Part shown: piece by piece, positions 63,832-64,000 of the stretch
Position numbering within the stretch: position 1 is the stretch's first letter
How the letters are laid out: every line of letters begins with the position of its first letter
Source: UMGS755 sp045590535
Lineage (GTDB): Bacteria; Bacillota; Clostridia; UBA1381; UBA9506
DNA: 64,000 bases
Reading direction: 5' to 3'
NCBI GenBank assembly: GCA_045590535.1
Contig: JAZNRE010000014.1
Span: 38,118 to 102,117 of the forward strand
Notes under the pieces: generated by a model
Database searches by the model: none
The model's input: the letters and a program-made list of their open reading frames with translations, nothing else
Told to the model about the DNA's origin: nothing
Position numbers and translations under genes: made by a program

Positions 63832-63915
63832 AAGTCGGAGGCCAAGCGGTCTTAGGAAGACAAATCCCCACTACAACTCCTTGGCCCACAGAACGACATG
63901 GCTACGATCCGACTT
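63832..63915. other. MGI/BGI (DNBSEQ) sequencing adapter cassette, artefact
   Basis: 32 bases starting AAGTCGGAGGCCAAGCGG match the DNBSEQ forward adapter, ten bases follow as a barcode (63864-63873), and 42 bases starting CAACTCCTTGG and ending GATCCGACTT are the reverse complement of the other adapter with one base different. This is library sequence, not genomic DNA. Confidence 0.93.
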
Positions 63916-64000
63916 GCTTTGAATTTTTCTTCTATCTTATCATAGCCACGGTCAATGTACTGAATATCGGTAATTTCCGTTGTGCCTTCGGCTATCATGC
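63916..64000. repeat. duplicate of the murA fragment, artefact
   Basis: These 85 bases repeat 63747-63831 with one mismatch (CTTATC for CTTTTC). Position directly after the adapter shows that it was added by read-through or chimeric assembly at the contig end. Confidence 0.9.

Noticed and set aside
63916..64000. second murA gene
   Set aside because: It is an 85-base near-exact copy directly behind a sequencing adapter, so it is an assembly artefact.
1..64000. CRISPR array or rRNA operon
   Set aside because: No regularly spaced direct repeats of 25-40 bases and no rRNA-like conserved segments were seen on either strand.

Overview
The window is low-to-medium GC Firmicutes DNA from a spore-forming member of the Clostridia. 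Evidence: a complete eight-gene spoIIIA operon, spoIIE, whiA, murT/gatD, a WalRK two-component cluster with yycH/yycI, a ribosomal protein L27 with a cleavable N-terminal extension plus its protease Prp, and A/T-rich sigma-A promoters with AGGAGG-type ribosome binding sites. No rRNA gene, complete tRNA gene, CRISPR array or insertion sequence was recognised. Genus cannot be fixed from the sequence alone.

Layout. (1) 1-5.4 kb is the late end of an A/T-rich prophage: a partial tail gene, a small protein, a 1113-residue tail fibre-like protein ending in an intact metallophosphoesterase domain, and an endolysin that joins an Amidase_3 domain to a NAGPA-type phosphodiester glycosidase domain. The prophage stops at the 3' end of a tRNA, probably serine (5404-5431), which marks an attachment site. 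(2) 5.4-9.5 kb is older integrated debris: a second, diverged tRNA 3' end (5785-5812) and a decayed, 5'-truncated, frameshifted polyvalent protein gene carrying an in-frame insertion of a dispersed hairpin repeat. (3) 9.5-21.8 kb is mostly a minus-strand catabolic and transport block: a TRAP-TAXI transporter, two sugar-isomerase-like TIM barrels, a D-2-hydroxyacid dehydrogenase, an EamA exporter, a DUF3048 lipoprotein, a lipid kinase, a low-molecular-weight phosphatase, a Dabb protein and a CE7 esterase. (4) 21.9-31.8 kb holds dacF-like, rluB-like, an ECF sigma/anti-sigma pair, a phosphoesterase, the rplU-prp-rpmA operon, a polar amino acid ABC importer, a VanW-domain lipoprotein and a thioesterase. 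(5) 31.8-46.5 kb contains spoIIE, then a long plus-strand housekeeping run (DUF6062, coaE, lytic transglycosylase, apbE, polA, whiA, rseC-like, rqcH), then an AI-2E family permease and gatD-murT. (6) 46.7-54.4 kb has a 32-residue Cys-rich membrane peptide, spoIIIAA-AH, an AraC regulator and a catalytically degenerate phosphohexomutase-like protein. (7) 54.4-63.6 kb, all minus strand, runs porG-like, pgeF, walR, walK, an unknown exported protein, yycH, yycI, obgE, ispE. (8) The last ~170 bases are an assembly artefact: a murA 3' fragment, a sequencing adapter cassette, and the same murA fragment again.

How the parts fit. spoIIE and the spoIIIA operon belong to the sporulation programme; a candidate Spo0A-type promoter with a 21-base spacer lies in front of spoIIE, and a candidate sigma-K promoter precedes the 32-residue peptide. 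WalRK-YycHI with PgeF, MurA, MurT/GatD, DacF-like and the VanW protein form a cell-wall theme. A match to the WalR box sits in the promoter of the unknown exported protein inside the wal cluster. The two phage enzymes, one on the tail and one for lysis, both carry domains that act on phosphoester or phosphodiester bonds, which suggests a phosphodiester-linked host surface polymer as target.

The strongest candidates for something not described before are the tail metallophosphoesterase with the amidase-NAGPA lysin, the exported WalR-box protein, the 32-residue peptide, and the stand-alone phosphohexomutase pseudoenzyme. None is proven from sequence alone.
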